Source: Bacteroides sp. (GTDB taxonomy: Bacteria; Bacillota; Clostridia; Oscillospirales; Acutalibacteraceae). Taken from it: a stretch of DNA of 64,000 nucleotides. Below the pieces are notes generated by a model. That model had not been told where the DNA came from, searched no databases, and was given only the letters and a program-made list of their open reading frames with translations. Made by a program: the position numbers and the translations under genes. The first letter of the stretch is position 1. Each line of letters opens with the position of its first letter. The stretch lies in NCBI GenBank assembly GCA_023665085.1, contig JAMPEQ010000003.1:124001-188000 (forward strand), given 5' to 3'. Positions 9,010 to 18,899 of the stretch are shown here, piece by piece.

Positions 9010-9594
9010 CTATTTTGTATGTTCATCAAGAGTGAGATAATAGGCATGAAGGAAATTTTCTTTGAAATATTTTACTTCTTCCAAATCAATTTCCTCAATC
9101 AGTTTTTCCTGCGATTTTAAGGCTATATCAAATTCAAGATTACCCATACGGTGCTCTTCGATGCATTTGATTAATGCACTGATTTTATCTGCAGCCTTAA
9201 CCAGTTTCCAAAGCTCTTTATCACTCTCTTTATGCTCGAAGAAAGGCTCATAGTCCTCTTTGAATTCATCCGGAAGCATGGAAAGCAAACGATTTCCTGC
9301 AATACGTTCTATATCCTTGTAAACATTTTTTATGTCATCATTATAATATTTTACAGGAGTTGGCATATCGCCCGTTATAACCTCAGTAGTGTCATGATAA
9401 AGTGCAAGAAGGGCTGCACGCTGAGCATCATAATTCTTTTTGAATTTTTTGTTGCCGATAAGAGCAAGTGCATGAGAAATAACTGCAACATTATGGCTGT
9501 GCTCAGCAATGTTTTCTGTTTTGCTGTTCTGCATTAAGGCCCATCTGTCAATCAGCTTCATGCGGTTAACCATTGCAAAAAAATTGCTACTCAT
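9010..9594 (-). CDS. yfbR: 5'-deoxynucleotidase, HD-domain family (YfbR-like)
   Basis: The 194-residue protein closely follows E. coli YfbR: the N-terminal NRMKLIDRWALM segment with the R-W pair that contacts substrate, ENIAEHSHNVA with the first metal histidine, the YHDTTE HD pair followed by GDMPTPVKYYN, and a later KAADKISA metal Asp. YfbR removes phosphate from deoxynucleoside 5'-monophosphates. The frame is open 24 codons further upstream, but AGGAGG stands seven bases before this ATG. The start overlaps the end of aspS by eight bases, so translation is coupled. Confidence 0.92.
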   Translation of the reverse strand: MSSNFFAMVNRMKLIDRWALMQNSKTENIAEHSHNVAVISHALALIGNKKFKKNYDAQRAALLALYHDTTEVITGDMPTPVKYYNDDIKNVYKDIERIAGNRLLSMLPDEFKEDYEPFFEHKESDKELWKLVKAADKISALIKCIEEHRMGNLEFDIALKSQEKLIEEIDLEEVKYFKENFLHAYYLTLDEHTK

Positions 9595-11380
9595 TGTTGT
9601 CCTCCTGAACAGCAAGATTAATTCCAAGCTCATTAAGCTGAATATCGTCAATTGTGCTTGGAGCACCGCTCATTAGCTCACTGGCGTTTTGAACTTTAGG
9701 GAATGCTGTAACATCTCTTAAGCTGTCAGCACCGCAGATAATCATAGCAAGTCTGTCAAGACCTATGCCCATACCGCCGTGAGGCGGTGAAGCATAATGA
9801 TAAGCTTCAACAAGAAAGCCGAATTTAGCATCAATTTCTTCTTGTTCCATTCCAAGAAGCTCAAACATCTTGTTTTGGAGCTGGCAGTCAGTAATTCTCA
9901 TTGAGCCTGATGAAAGCTCTGTACCATTAAGTACAAGGTCAAATGCCTTTGCGCGTACCTTGCTCTTGTCAGTGTCAAGATATTCGATACATTCCTCCAT
10001 AGGCATGGTGAATGGATGATGCATAGCAATCCATTCGCCTGTTTCTTCGTCCTGTTCAAAAAACGGCATTTCTGTAATCCAAAGATAATTCCATTTACCT
10101 TTTGGTATTATGTCAAGCTCTTTTGCAATAATGAGACGAAGTGAGCCCAGTATTGACAGTGCAGAAGAGGTTTTATCTGAAACGATAAATACACAGTCTC
10201 CTTTCTTAACACCAAGCTGCTCGATAAGTGCGTCAAGCTCACCGTCTTTAAGAAATTTGTTGAAGGAGCATGAAGGAGCATCGTCTGCCCAGCGGATATA
10301 TGCAAGTCCTTTTGCACCAATGCCCTTAGCATAGTCGGTAAGTTTGTCTATTTTCTTCCTTGTATAAGTGGATGAAGCATTTTCGGCAACAATAGCCTTT
10401 ACACTGCCACCATCTGCAATTGCGTTTTTGAATACAACAAAATCAGTATTATCTGCCCAGTCTGTAATATCATTGATAAGCATATCAAATCTTGTATCAG
10501 GCTTATCTGAGCCGTATTTTGACATTGCTTCTGCAAAGGTCATTCTCGGAAGAGGCATAGGAATATCAACATTAACAGTTTCCTTCATAAGCTTTGTAAT
10601 AAATCCTTCTGCCATATCCATGATATCTTCAGTGTCAACAAAAGACATTTCAAGGTCAATCTGTGTGAACTCAGGCTGTCTGTCAGCTCTTAAGTCCTCA
10701 TCTCTGAAACAGCGTGCAAGCTGAATGTATCTGTCGAAGCCGGCTACCATGCAGAGCTGTTTGTATATTTGAGGAGATTGAGGAAGTGCATAGAATTTAC
10801 CATTGTGCACGCGTGATGGAACAACATAGTCTCTTGCACCTTCAGGGGTAGATTTTATCATCATTGGTGTTTCAATCTCAATGAAATCATTAGCGTAAAA
10901 GTATTCTCTTGCAATTTTTGCAATCTTGTGACGCATAATAAGATTTTGAGTAAGCTTCTGATTGCGAAGTTCAAGATAGCGATATTTTAAAGTAACATCA
11001 TCGCCTACTTTTTCGCTGTTTATAATCTCAAAAGGAGGAGTTTCGGCTTTTGAAATTATACGGAAATCTTTTACCACGATTTCTATATCACCTGTAGGAA
11101 GATCTTTGTTTTTGCTTTCTCTTTCACATACTGTTCCTACTGCGGCAACAACATATTCGCTTCTTACACTCTGTGCTTTAGCGAAAATTTCACGATCAGT
11201 AGTATCATTGAAAGAAAGCTGAACAAGACCGGTTCTGTCTCTTAAATCTATGAAGATAAGATTACCTAAATCACGCTGTCTCTGACACCAGCCGAAAAGA
11301 GTAACCTCTTTACCTGCATCACTTAATCTAAGCTCGCTGCAGTAGTTTGTTCTTTTTAATCCTTTAATAGAGTCTGCCAT
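9587..11380 (-). CDS. aspS: Aspartyl-tRNA synthetase
   Basis: Class II synthetase charging tRNA-Asp. The 597-residue length and domain order are those of the bacterial type: N-terminal OB-fold anticodon-binding domain (residues 1-115), motif 2 with FRDEDLRADRQPEFTQ, an inserted GAD domain at about 285-410, and motif 3 GLDRLAMI followed by LRDVTAFPK. It begins three bases after hisS and overlaps yfbR, giving a hisS-aspS-yfbR operon as is common in Firmicutes. No T-box leader is visible before hisS. Confidence 0.97.
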   Translation of the reverse strand: MADSIKGLKRTNYCSELRLSDAGKEVTLFGWCQRQRDLGNLIFIDLRDRTGLVQLSFNDTTDREIFAKAQSVRSEYVVAAVGTVCERESKNKDLPTGDIEIVVKDFRIISKAETPPFEIINSEKVGDDVTLKYRYLELRNQKLTQNLIMRHKIAKIAREYFYANDFIEIETPMMIKSTPEGARDYVVPSRVHNGKFYALPQSPQIYKQLCMVAGFDRYIQLARCFRDEDLRADRQPEFTQIDLEMSFVDTEDIMDMAEGFITKLMKETVNVDIPMPLPRMTFAEAMSKYGSDKPDTRFDMLINDITDWADNTDFVVFKNAIADGGSVKAIVAENASSTYTRKKIDKLTDYAKGIGAKGLAYIRWADDAPSCSFNKFLKDGELDALIEQLGVKKGDCVFIVSDKTSSALSILGSLRLIIAKELDIIPKGKWNYLWITEMPFFEQDEETGEWIAMHHPFTMPMEECIEYLDTDKSKVRAKAFDLVLNGTELSSGSMRITDCQLQNKMFELLGMEQEEIDAKFGFLVEAYHYASPPHGGMGIGLDRLAMIICGADSLRDVTAFPKVQNASELMSGAPSTIDDIQLNELGINLAVQEDNNE

Positions 11381-11383
11381 TTT

Positions 11384-12733
11384 TTATTCCTCCTCTTTAT
11401 TAAGTCCGAATAGTGAGCCGAAATCAAATTCTTCTCCGTTGATTTCGAGGTCAGCCAGCTGTTCCGAAAGGGAAATGTTATAAAATCCGCTTACAAAAGT
11501 ATCAAGAGCAATTTCTGTTTCCTCACCGCTTGACATATTCTTTAATTTAGCAATTCCTTCTTCAACCTCGTTATCACCGATAACAATGTTGAATTTCGCA
11601 CCAAGCTTATCTGCATATTTCATCTGAGCACGAACAGAACGCTGGTTTAAGTCCATAAGTGCGGTAAATCCCTCGGCTCTCATATCCTTGACAATTTCCA
11701 GTGCCTTCATTGTAGCTTTGTCTCCAAGAGCAACAACAAATAAATCTGCAGTGTTTGCTTCAGGGAATGGCGCATTTTGTGCTTCAAGCAGCAGCATAAG
11801 TCTTTCAAGCCCCATACCGAAACCGAGTGAATGAGTTTTCTGACCGCCAAGCTCATCTACCAGACCGTCGTAGCGTCCTCCGCCGCAGACAGTACCTTGT
11901 GCACCGATTGAGTTTGATACAAATTCAAATACTGTTTTAGTATAATAATCAAGACCTCTGACAATTTTTGGGTTTATTGTAAAATCAATATTCTGCACCT
12001 TGAGATATTTTTGTACCATATCAAAATGCTCCCTGCACTCGTCACAAAGATAATCAATAACAACGGGTGCATCCTCGGCAATTTTTGAGCACACAGGACT
12101 TTTACAGTCAAGTATGCGCATAGGATTTCTTTCAAGTCTGCCCTGACACGTTTCGCAAAGTTCATCCTTATATGAGCTGAAATATTCTTTAAGTGCCTTG
12201 TGATATTCTGCACGGCAGGTCGGACAGCCGATAGAATTTATTTCAAGGCTCAAGTCTTTTACTTCAAGGGTATCAAAAATTGATTTTGCCAGTGCGATAA
12301 GCTCTGCATCAGCAAGAGGTGACTTTGTGCCGAAGCATTCTGCACCGAACTGATGAAATTCTCTTAATCTGCCGGCCTGTGGTTTTTCATATCTGTAGCA
12401 TGATGTGAGATAACATATTTTTTGAGGAAGCACTTCGTTGCAGAGCCCGTTTTCAAGATATGCTCTTACTGCACCTGCTGTACCTTCGGGACGAAGTGTG
12501 ATTGAGCGTCCTCCTTTGTCTTCAAATGTATACATTTCTTTTTGTACTACATCAGTAGTGTCGCCTACACCGCGCTGAAAAAGCTCTGTATGCTCAAACA
12601 CAGGTGTTCTAAGCTCTTTGTAGCCGAATTTTTCAGCCATGTCAAGACAGGTGGCTTCAATATATTGATTTTTATGTACTTCAGCGGGAAGTACATCTTT
12701 TGTACCTTTTATTGCTTTAGTAATAAGTGCCAT
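11384..12733 (-). CDS. hisS: Histidyl-tRNA synthetase
   Basis: Class II synthetase charging tRNA-His. The 449-residue protein has GTKDVLP at the N-terminus, the TLRPEGTA and RYEKPQAGRLREFHQFG motif 2 region, the histidine-specific GLDYYTKTVFEF segment and a C-terminal anticodon-binding domain. It carries four CxxC-type cysteines around residues 175-225 in an inserted region. An upstream in-frame ATG exists, but GGAGG lies nine bases before the ATG used here, giving a start of MALITKAIKG. A terminator separates it from mgsA. Confidence 0.97.
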   Translation of the reverse strand: MALITKAIKGTKDVLPAEVHKNQYIEATCLDMAEKFGYKELRTPVFEHTELFQRGVGDTTDVVQKEMYTFEDKGGRSITLRPEGTAGAVRAYLENGLCNEVLPQKICYLTSCYRYEKPQAGRLREFHQFGAECFGTKSPLADAELIALAKSIFDTLEVKDLSLEINSIGCPTCRAEYHKALKEYFSSYKDELCETCQGRLERNPMRILDCKSPVCSKIAEDAPVVIDYLCDECREHFDMVQKYLKVQNIDFTINPKIVRGLDYYTKTVFEFVSNSIGAQGTVCGGGRYDGLVDELGGQKTHSLGFGMGLERLMLLLEAQNAPFPEANTADLFVVALGDKATMKALEIVKDMRAEGFTALMDLNQRSVRAQMKYADKLGAKFNIVIGDNEVEEGIAKLKNMSSGEETEIALDTFVSGFYNISLSEQLADLEINGEEFDFGSLFGLNKEEE

Positions 12734-12751
12734 AGCTATTACCTCCATATC

Positions 12752-12780
12752 AAAAAAATAGGGTGAGGATTTCTCACCCT
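12752..12780 (-). terminator. Terminator between mgsA and hisS
   Basis: On the minus strand GGGTGAG, a short loop and CTCACCC are followed by TATTTTTTT. It lies just upstream of the hisS ribosome binding site, so it either ends the mgsA transcript or attenuates read-through into hisS. Confidence 0.8.
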
Positions 12781-12792
12781 TGTTTGTTTAGT

Positions 12793-13212
12793 TTATTGTC
12801 TTGCAGGGTTATATCTTGGATTGACAATCTCTCTCCATTCAAAGTCACCGCGCTCAACGCCTCTTATAAGCGCTTCGGCAGTGGCAATATTTGTAGCAAA
12901 CGGAATATTGTGTACATCGCAGAGACGAAGCAAATCATTGTCATTCGGCTCGTGTGGCTTAGGAGAAAGAGGATCTCTGAAGAAGATGAGTAAATCTATT
13001 TCATTGCATGCAATACGGCTGGCAATCTGCTGACTTCCGCCCTGACTTCCTGCCAGAAAGCAATTGATTTTTAAACCTGTTGCTTCTGATACAAGCTTAC
13101 CGGTAGTTCCTGTTGCGCAAACATCATGTCTGCTTATGATACCGCAGTAAGCTATACAAAACTGAACAAGTAATTCTTTTTTTGCGTCATGTGCAATAAG
13201 TGCTATATTCAT
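12793..13212 (-). CDS. mgsA: Methylglyoxal synthase
   Basis: The enzyme converts dihydroxyacetone phosphate to methylglyoxal and phosphate, a bypass that relieves phosphate limitation of glycolysis. The 139-residue protein shows the N-terminal [10 protein letters not shown], the phosphate-binding GTTGKL loop, [14 protein letters not shown] and the active-site [15 protein letters not shown] segment with the conserved Asp residues. The AGGAGG site before this ATG rules out a longer upstream start in the same frame. Confidence 0.95.
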   Translation of the reverse strand: MNIALIAHDAKKELLVQFCIAYCGIISRHDVCATGTTGKLVSEATGLKINCFLAGSQGGSQQIASRIACNEIDLLIFFRDPLSPKPHEPNDNDLLRLCDVHNIPFATNIATAEALIRGVERGDFEWREIVNPRYNPARQ

Positions 13213-13324
13213 AAAATACCTCCTATTGTTAATTATAATTATAAGAACTAAAGTTATTAATCCAGAATATATTAACACAAATTTTGTATATATTCAATAA
13301 TTAATGTATCTTTATTAGTTTTTA

Positions 13325-15343
13325 TTATGGCAGCAGTGTGCCAACCTTTTGATTTTCCTTTGCATCAGTGTTATTTTGATACCAGTATTTTATTATTTCA
13401 GATGTCATTTCGGCTGTTTCTGAACCTGATCCTGCAAGCTCAACAACAGAAGAGATAGCAATTTCAGGATTTTTATATGGTGCATATGTGATTAAAAAGC
13501 CGTTATTTCTTTTTCTTCCGTTTACGATAACCTCTGATGTACCTGTTTTGCATGCAACCTGTGTGCTGAGTGCATTATAAATTAATGACGGACCTCCGTT
13601 TGTAGCAACGAGCCTCATGCCCTTATAGATATTTGAGAGTGTATTTTCACTTAAGTCCATTGATTCTTCAATAGATACTTCTTTTTCATCAACTATACCG
13701 GAGGATGATTTTATAACAGATTTAACAAAATGAAGCTCGTATCGTGTTCCGCCGTTAGCTATAGTTGAACAGTAGTTTGCAAGCTGTAGGGGAGTAAAGA
13801 GGTTATCACTCATGCCGATAGCAGTAAGCATTGTGTCACCGATTCTCCATTCACCGCCTGCTTTTCTTCTGTTATCAGGAGAAGAGAGATTTCCTGAGCT
13901 TTCAGCAATTTCTACACCTGTTTTTTGACCGAGGCCATATGCTGATGCATACTCGTCAATTTTATCTATACCAGTGTCAAGAGCACAGTTATAGAAAAAC
14001 ATATTGCATGAATCTCTAAGTGCGGTTCTTACGTTTTCAGTGCCGTGTGCAGTTGAACGCAGACATTTAAAAGGCTGACCGAAGAATTCTTTTGAACCCT
14101 CACAGACATATGTTGAGTCTGAATCAATAACTCCCTCTTCCATAGCCGCTGTGGCAGTCACAGGCTTAAAAGTTGATCCGGGTGCATATGTTGCCATGGC
14201 AAATCTGCTCCAAAGGGGATTTCTGGAATCTGTTGAAAGCTCTTTGTATTTGTCATAATAATCTTTTAAATCAAAAGTAGGATAGGAGGCGGCAGCAAGT
14301 AAATCACCGTTATTGCAGTCTGTAACAACAACTGCACCGGCAGAGGAATATCTGTCGACCTTATTGCAGACCTTTTCAAGATTGTTTTGAGCTAAAACCT
14401 GTAAATCTCTGTCAATGGTCAGTACTATAGTGTTACCCTGAACGGGCTTTTTGGTAACGGTTTCAGTAACATTTCCGTCATTATCAATAGTTACAGTAAG
14501 TTCTCCTGCTGTACCCTTAAGCTCAGACTCCATTGCCCTTTCTATGCCTGATTCGCCTATCTGATCAGTAATTTTATATCCGTTATCCTTGTTTTCCTCA
14601 TATTCTTCTGCATTGATTTTTCTTACTGTTCCGAGAATATGAGGAGCAATTGTTGAGTCTGTATATTCTCTGTATGCAACGACCTTTACATCTGCTCCTA
14701 GATAGCTTGTATGATCTTCCTTGATTTGTGCTACTGTTTTGTCACTTACATCGTCAGCAATAGTAACTGGATTTTCATAAGAAAACAGAAGTCTGGTCAG
14801 TTCATATCTGATATTTGCAATTTTAAGAGAAGTTTTTGCGTCATATCCTTCAATTCCGTATTTTTCTATAACTGCATCATAGCAGTTTTGTGCAGTTGCA
14901 TAAGGCTGGAGATTAAGCATGTCCTTGCTTTTCATTGTTGTGATTGCTTGTTCATCGTCAGTGAAACGTATTTTACCGCTTTTACTGAATTTCAAAGGAA
15001 GATTTTGCACAAATTCTTCTTTGTTGTGTTCAAACAGTTTTATAAGATTGAAAATAACTTTATTTCGTTCATTGTTTTCTTCAGAAGAGGGAAAATAGAT
15101 TGCATTAAGTATTATGGAATTTCCCTGTCTGTTAGTAACAAGAGAGTTACCGTTTCTGTCAACGATTTCTCCTCTTGCTGCCTCAATAGGTATTACATAT
15201 GTATCGACCGTGTTGTTGATTGATTTATAATACTCATTGTCACGTATCTGTATTGTATAGAGGTTATAAGCAAAGCCTGCAATAATAGAAAAAATCAATA
15301 TAAGAGCTATTGTGCTTCTGCTGCTTTTGTATTTGCTTTTCAA
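13325..15343 (-). CDS. mrdA: Class B penicillin-binding protein 2 (elongation transpeptidase)
   Basis: The 672-residue protein has one N-terminal transmembrane helix, a dimerisation domain (EAARGEIVDRNGN), and a C-terminal transpeptidase domain with the three active-site motifs: S-T-F-K near residue 390 (PGSTFKP), S-C-N near 445 and K-T-G-T near 599. It cross-links lateral-wall peptidoglycan. It is the last gene of the mreB-mreC-mreD-mrdA run, the standard rod-complex order. An insertion of about 120 residues between the dimerisation region and the catalytic domain is typical of clostridial PBP2 proteins. Confidence 0.93.
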   Translation of the reverse strand: MKSKYKSSRSTIALILIFSIIAGFAYNLYTIQIRDNEYYKSINNTVDTYVIPIEAARGEIVDRNGNSLVTNRQGNSIILNAIYFPSSEENNERNKVIFNLIKLFEHNKEEFVQNLPLKFSKSGKIRFTDDEQAITTMKSKDMLNLQPYATAQNCYDAVIEKYGIEGYDAKTSLKIANIRYELTRLLFSYENPVTIADDVSDKTVAQIKEDHTSYLGADVKVVAYREYTDSTIAPHILGTVRKINAEEYEENKDNGYKITDQIGESGIERAMESELKGTAGELTVTIDNDGNVTETVTKKPVQGNTIVLTIDRDLQVLAQNNLEKVCNKVDRYSSAGAVVVTDCNNGDLLAAASYPTFDLKDYYDKYKELSTDSRNPLWSRFAMATYAPGSTFKPVTATAAMEEGVIDSDSTYVCEGSKEFFGQPFKCLRSTAHGTENVRTALRDSCNMFFYNCALDTGIDKIDEYASAYGLGQKTGVEIAESSGNLSSPDNRRKAGGEWRIGDTMLTAIGMSDNLFTPLQLANYCSTIANGGTRYELHFVKSVIKSSSGIVDEKEVSIEESMDLSENTLSNIYKGMRLVATNGGPSLIYNALSTQVACKTGTSEVIVNGRKRNNGFLITYAPYKNPEIAISSVVELAGSGSETAEMTSEIIKYWYQNNTDAKENQKVGTLLP

Positions 15344-15384
15344 AATATAACCTCCTTTAAATTTTAATTTTACATTTTATATTT

Positions 15385-15903
15385 CTAATTTGTTTTATTT
15401 AGCTTTTTCTTGATAGGTTTTAAGGCAAGCCATGCAAATACAGAAATTACAATTGTATAAATTATACATGGAATGTAGAAAGAAAACAGTGTGTCATATC
15501 CTCCGTCAACGCCCTTTATTACAATGAATGAAAGCCAGTAGGCAATTGAATAAAGTATTGATGCGGCTGTTGATACTATGAAATTTGTTATAAAAATATC
15601 TCTTGCAATATAAGTAATTAATGCGGAGCATATAAAGCAGAACAGTGTAAGAAAAATACAGTTAAATCCGATATGCACCGATGCATTTAAGTCCCATAGT
15701 AAGCCGCCGAATAAGCCTAATAAAGCTCCTGCAAAAAAGTCTTCACTTCCTGACAGAAAAATAGTAACAGGTATCAGTAAAAAACATTTTGCGCCGAATA
15801 TTTCCGGAAATAAACCGGGTGTATTTTGCAGTAAATCTGCCAGCAGAATTATAACAGCGTAGCAAAAATATTTAATTGTTCGCTTTTTCCTGTTAAGTTC
15901 CAT
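15385..15903 (-). CDS. mreD: Rod shape-determining protein MreD
   Basis: A 172-residue integral membrane protein with five or six hydrophobic segments and the MreD-type SGSEDFFAGALLGLFGGLLWDL region. MreD links MreC to the elongasome enzymes. Its ATG shares one base with the stop codon of mreC (TAATG), so the two are translationally coupled. Identity rests on membrane profile plus operon position. Confidence 0.88.
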   Translation of the reverse strand: MELNRKKRTIKYFCYAVIILLADLLQNTPGLFPEIFGAKCFLLIPVTIFLSGSEDFFAGALLGLFGGLLWDLNASVHIGFNCIFLTLFCFICSALITYIARDIFITNFIVSTAASILYSIAYWLSFIVIKGVDGGYDTLFSFYIPCIIYTIVISVFAWLALKPIKKKLNKTN

Positions 15904-16751
15904 TAGTTTGCCTCATTTTGTCCGTTAAATCCTGTAAGAACCAAGCAGCTGTCAATGTCACTGATATCAGTTCCGGGCTCTATAGCTGCATAGGTTGAAA
16001 TATTTGTTTCCTCATCATTGATTTCTTTTACAGTGCCGATAATGATGTTTTTAGGCATGGTAGAGCTAATGCCGGCTGTAACAATAATTGAGCCGTAAGA
16101 AATTTTTGTTGCGGAGTCAAGATTTTCAAATTTACAGAGTCCGTCTTTTGCAAGGGAAGCATCTCCTGTAATGTAGCTAAGCTCTTTTGTGCTTAAGTCA
16201 TAAGCAGACGCACTGAAATCAGGATCTATAATTGAGCATACTACACTGTAAGTAGGATATGCTTTTTTTATTACACCGACAAGATATTTTCCGTACAGAA
16301 CAGCGTCACCGTCTTTAACACCGTTTAACGAGCCTTTGCTTATATTAAACGAAAGATACGGATTAGCACTGTCTCTGCTTATAACATCGGCCTCAAGATA
16401 TTCAAAATCAGGGTTATCATCCTTAAGCTCAAGAGCTTCTTTGTAAAGTTCATTTTGAGTTTTAAGGTTGTTATAGTCTGCAAGCTGGTTTTGAAGTTCA
16501 CCAAGCTGCTGCTGAAGTTCGTCAATTTTTTCGTTATATTCAATATCACCCTGAGCACTGTCAGTTATTTTTTCAATACCATCGGCAATCTTTGATGCTG
16601 CCCAGTGTGCAGGAGTAAAAATAGTTCCTACAATACTTGATTGTGCAGATTTTCCTATTCCGTTAGCGGCACAGATAAGCATGCCTATCATAAGCAGGGC
16701 AATAATGCTTATGATTATTTTAAAACGAGTGCTTTTGAAAAGATCTTTCAT
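15903..16751 (-). CDS. mreC: Rod shape-determining protein MreC
   Basis: The 282-residue protein has one N-terminal membrane helix, a coiled coil at about residues 70-110 (EYNEKIDELQQQLGELQNQL), and two beta-barrel domains with the family segments LEADVISRDSANPYLSFNISKGS and a second VTAGISSTMPKNIIIGTV. MreC forms an extracytoplasmic scaffold that activates PBP2. It lies between mreB and mreD with tight spacing. Confidence 0.93.
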   Translation of the reverse strand: MKDLFKSTRFKIIISIIALLMIGMLICAANGIGKSAQSSIVGTIFTPAHWAASKIADGIEKITDSAQGDIEYNEKIDELQQQLGELQNQLADYNNLKTQNELYKEALELKDDNPDFEYLEADVISRDSANPYLSFNISKGSLNGVKDGDAVLYGKYLVGVIKKAYPTYSVVCSIIDPDFSASAYDLSTKELSYITGDASLAKDGLCKFENLDSATKISYGSIIVTAGISSTMPKNIIIGTVKEINDEETNISTYAAIEPGTDISDIDSCLVLTGFNGQNEAN

Positions 16752-16777
16752 CTTTTTTGCCTTTCATGTTTGTTATT

Positions 16778-17758
16778 TTATCTTGCACGTCTCAGCTTAA
16801 CAGAAGTGCCGAGAGCAACGCATTCAACAGGTTTTTCGGGAACATGTACATCAATTCGTGCGGATTCGGATATTAATTCTGCAAGTCCTCTGAGCTGGCT
16901 TGTGCCTCCTGTAAGGTAAATTCCGCTGTCAATTATATCTGCGGCAAGTTCGGGAAGAGTAATCTCTAATGTTTCTTTTATTGCAGAAATGATTTTTGAA
17001 ACAGGAGCAGACAGCACATATCTGATTTCTTCTGATGTAACCTCAACGCTTTTAGGAAGTCCGTCAACGAGATTTCTTCCTCTTACCTCCATAGCCCCTT
17101 CACCGTCATATTCAGCAGCAGATCCTATTTTTAATTTGATCTCTTCTGCGGTGTTGCTTCCGATAAGCATATTGTGTTCTTTTTTCATGTAGTCAATAAT
17201 TGCATTGTCAAGAGCGTCACCGCCTACCTTAATGCTTTTGCATGCCGCTATTCCACCTAAGCTTACAACTGAAATATCGCATGTACCACCACCGATATCA
17301 ACAACCATAGAGCCTTTTGCTTCATATACGGGAAGCTGTGCACCCAGAGCGGCAGCCATGGGTGATTCAACCAGCTCAACATCCTGTGCACCTGCTGAAC
17401 GCACAGCATCTTCTACTGCTCTTCGCTCAACTTCGGTGACGTCACTGGGGATAGAAATTACAACTCTTGTTCTTGTAAAAAGGCTTCTTTTGCTTGAACG
17501 GTAAATGAAGCTTCTGAGCATGTCCGATGTCATGTCAAAATCAGCTATAACACCATCCTGCAAAGGCTTTACAGCAATAATAGATCCAGGTGTTCTTCCA
17601 ATCATTTCTTTGGCTTCGTTTCCTGTTGCAAGAACCCTTTTTGTTTTTACATCAACAGCTACAACGCTTGGCTCATTAATAATAACTCGTCCTCTTTTAT
17701 CACAGACAATTGTGTTTGATGTGCCGAGATCAATACCTAAATCTCTTGAAAATAACAT
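16778..17758 (-). CDS. mreB: Rod shape-determining protein MreB (actin homologue)
   Basis: The 326-residue protein has the actin-fold ATPase motifs: phosphate-1 GIDLGTSNTIV at the N-terminus, phosphate-2 VVDIGGGTCDISVV at about residue 150, and the adenosine-binding YLTGGTSQLRGL near 285. It polymerises under the membrane and directs lateral wall synthesis with the downstream mreC, mreD and mrdA products. Length is slightly below the usual 330-345 residues. As first gene of the operon it follows a 200-base region that probably holds the promoter. Confidence 0.96.
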   Translation of the reverse strand: MLFSRDLGIDLGTSNTIVCDKRGRVIINEPSVVAVDVKTKRVLATGNEAKEMIGRTPGSIIAVKPLQDGVIADFDMTSDMLRSFIYRSSKRSLFTRTRVVISIPSDVTEVERRAVEDAVRSAGAQDVELVESPMAAALGAQLPVYEAKGSMVVDIGGGTCDISVVSLGGIAACKSIKVGGDALDNAIIDYMKKEHNMLIGSNTAEEIKLKIGSAAEYDGEGAMEVRGRNLVDGLPKSVEVTSEEIRYVLSAPVSKIISAIKETLEITLPELAADIIDSGIYLTGGTSQLRGLAELISESARIDVHVPEKPVECVALGTSVKLRRAR

Positions 17759-17875
17759 AATCTTCTCTCGCTTTCAAAATTTATAAAAAGGAATAAAATG
17801 TCTACTTATCCATTATAATCAGTTAATTAAAATAATATCTATATTATATAATAGTAGTGCCTTTATAACAATAGT

Positions 17876-17917
17876 AAAATTTAAAATTTACAAAATAAAA
17901 TTTAAAATTCACAAAAT
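17876..17917. repeat. Tandem 21-bp repeat upstream of mreB
   Basis: Two adjoining copies of AAAATTTAAAATTYACAAAAT differ at one base. They lie between the start of mreB and the 3' end of the AraC-family gene, about 120 bases before the mreB start. The repeat is A/T-rich and may be a protein-binding or curved DNA site; no function is evident. Confidence 0.6.
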
Positions 17918-17972
17918 GGTAAAAAACAGTTTTTACAGAGCAAAATATTATTTTGTCAAACTCATTTTCTAA

Positions 17973-18806
17973 TCAATAATTTTTTAGTTCCTTGGGTGTA
18001 ATTCCGAATTCTTTTCTGAATGCTTTAAGAAAAACTGAATAATCCTTATATCCGCAGTGAAAGCATGCAGATTTTGCCGAATATCCGTTTTTTATCATTG
18101 ACATGGCATAAAGAAGCCGTTTAGTTTGTATGTAGGAGTGAATTGTTTTGCCAGTGGCAGTTTTGAATTTGTGCATCAAATGATATCGGCTTATGTAAAA
18201 TTCTTCAGATATTTTTTCTATAGAAAGCTCGGTGAAAAGATTACCGTTTATATATTCAATTATTTTATCAATAGTTTTATCACTTTTATAGTTTACTTGG
18301 GAATGACTGTCAATTACGAGTCTGTTAATTAAAATCATAAGCTGTAAGAAAAGACTTTTTTCCATAAGCTCACCACAGAATTTATCTTTGTCATTTTCAC
18401 ATAATTGATAGAATAAATTTATTACTTGCTTTTCATTTATTCTGATTGAATTTACTTTGTTTTTTTCAGCAGTTTCAAAGCATTCAGAAAGCATGCTGTT
18501 ATTTGTAAAAAATTCTGAATTCACCCAAATTATAATTCTTTCGTACTCAATATCCGGGTTGATAACAGGCTTATGAATATAGCCGCATGGAACTAACAGC
18601 AGATCATATGGATGAAGCTGGTATTCCTTTCCTTCCACAATGTATTTTACATCGCCTGAAATGAAAAATACTATTTTGTGAAATTCGTGATAATGGAATT
18701 CAAATGTTTCATTCTTTTTGTCTTTAATATTAAAAATTCTGAAAGGCTCTTTAAGATAGCCTCTTTTTCCGTATTCGCCGTCAGCGATATATTCTTTATT
18801 GTCCAT
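17973..18806 (-). CDS. AraC-family transcriptional regulator
   Basis: The protein of about 277 residues has an N-terminal cupin-type sensor domain (FHYHEFHKIVFFISG, then YQLHPYDLLLVPCGYIHKP) and a C-terminal pair of helix-turn-helix motifs (EISEEFYISRYHLMHKFKTATGKTIHSYI and SAKSACFHCGYKDYSVFLKAFRKEFGITPKEL). Such regulators usually respond to a sugar or small molecule. It is divergent from ddl and shares a short intergenic region with it, but the class more often controls carbohydrate genes. A GTG two codons upstream is an alternative start; neither has a strong ribosome binding site. Confidence 0.88.
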   Translation of the reverse strand: MDNKEYIADGEYGKRGYLKEPFRIFNIKDKKNETFEFHYHEFHKIVFFISGDVKYIVEGKEYQLHPYDLLLVPCGYIHKPVINPDIEYERIIIWVNSEFFTNNSMLSECFETAEKNKVNSIRINEKQVINLFYQLCENDKDKFCGELMEKSLFLQLMILINRLVIDSHSQVNYKSDKTIDKIIEYINGNLFTELSIEKISEEFYISRYHLMHKFKTATGKTIHSYIQTKRLLYAMSMIKNGYSAKSACFHCGYKDYSVFLKAFRKEFGITPKELKNY

Positions 18807-18899
18807 AATCACATTTTACAGCACTATTTGCATATTGTAAAGCATTTTTCAATATTATAATTGCAAAATGATTTCAGTATAATTAATGCAGAAGGGTTG

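Noticed and set aside
10110-10334. Open frames antisense to aspS, hisS and mreB
   Set aside because: They are shadows of strong genes on the other strand, have no ribosome binding sites and resemble no protein family.
12734-12792. T-box leader for hisS-aspS
   Set aside because: Only 59 bases separate hisS from mgsA, filled by a simple terminator. There is no room for a T-box.
17876-17917. CRISPR-like repeat
   Set aside because: There are only two directly adjoining copies with no spacers and no cas genes nearby.
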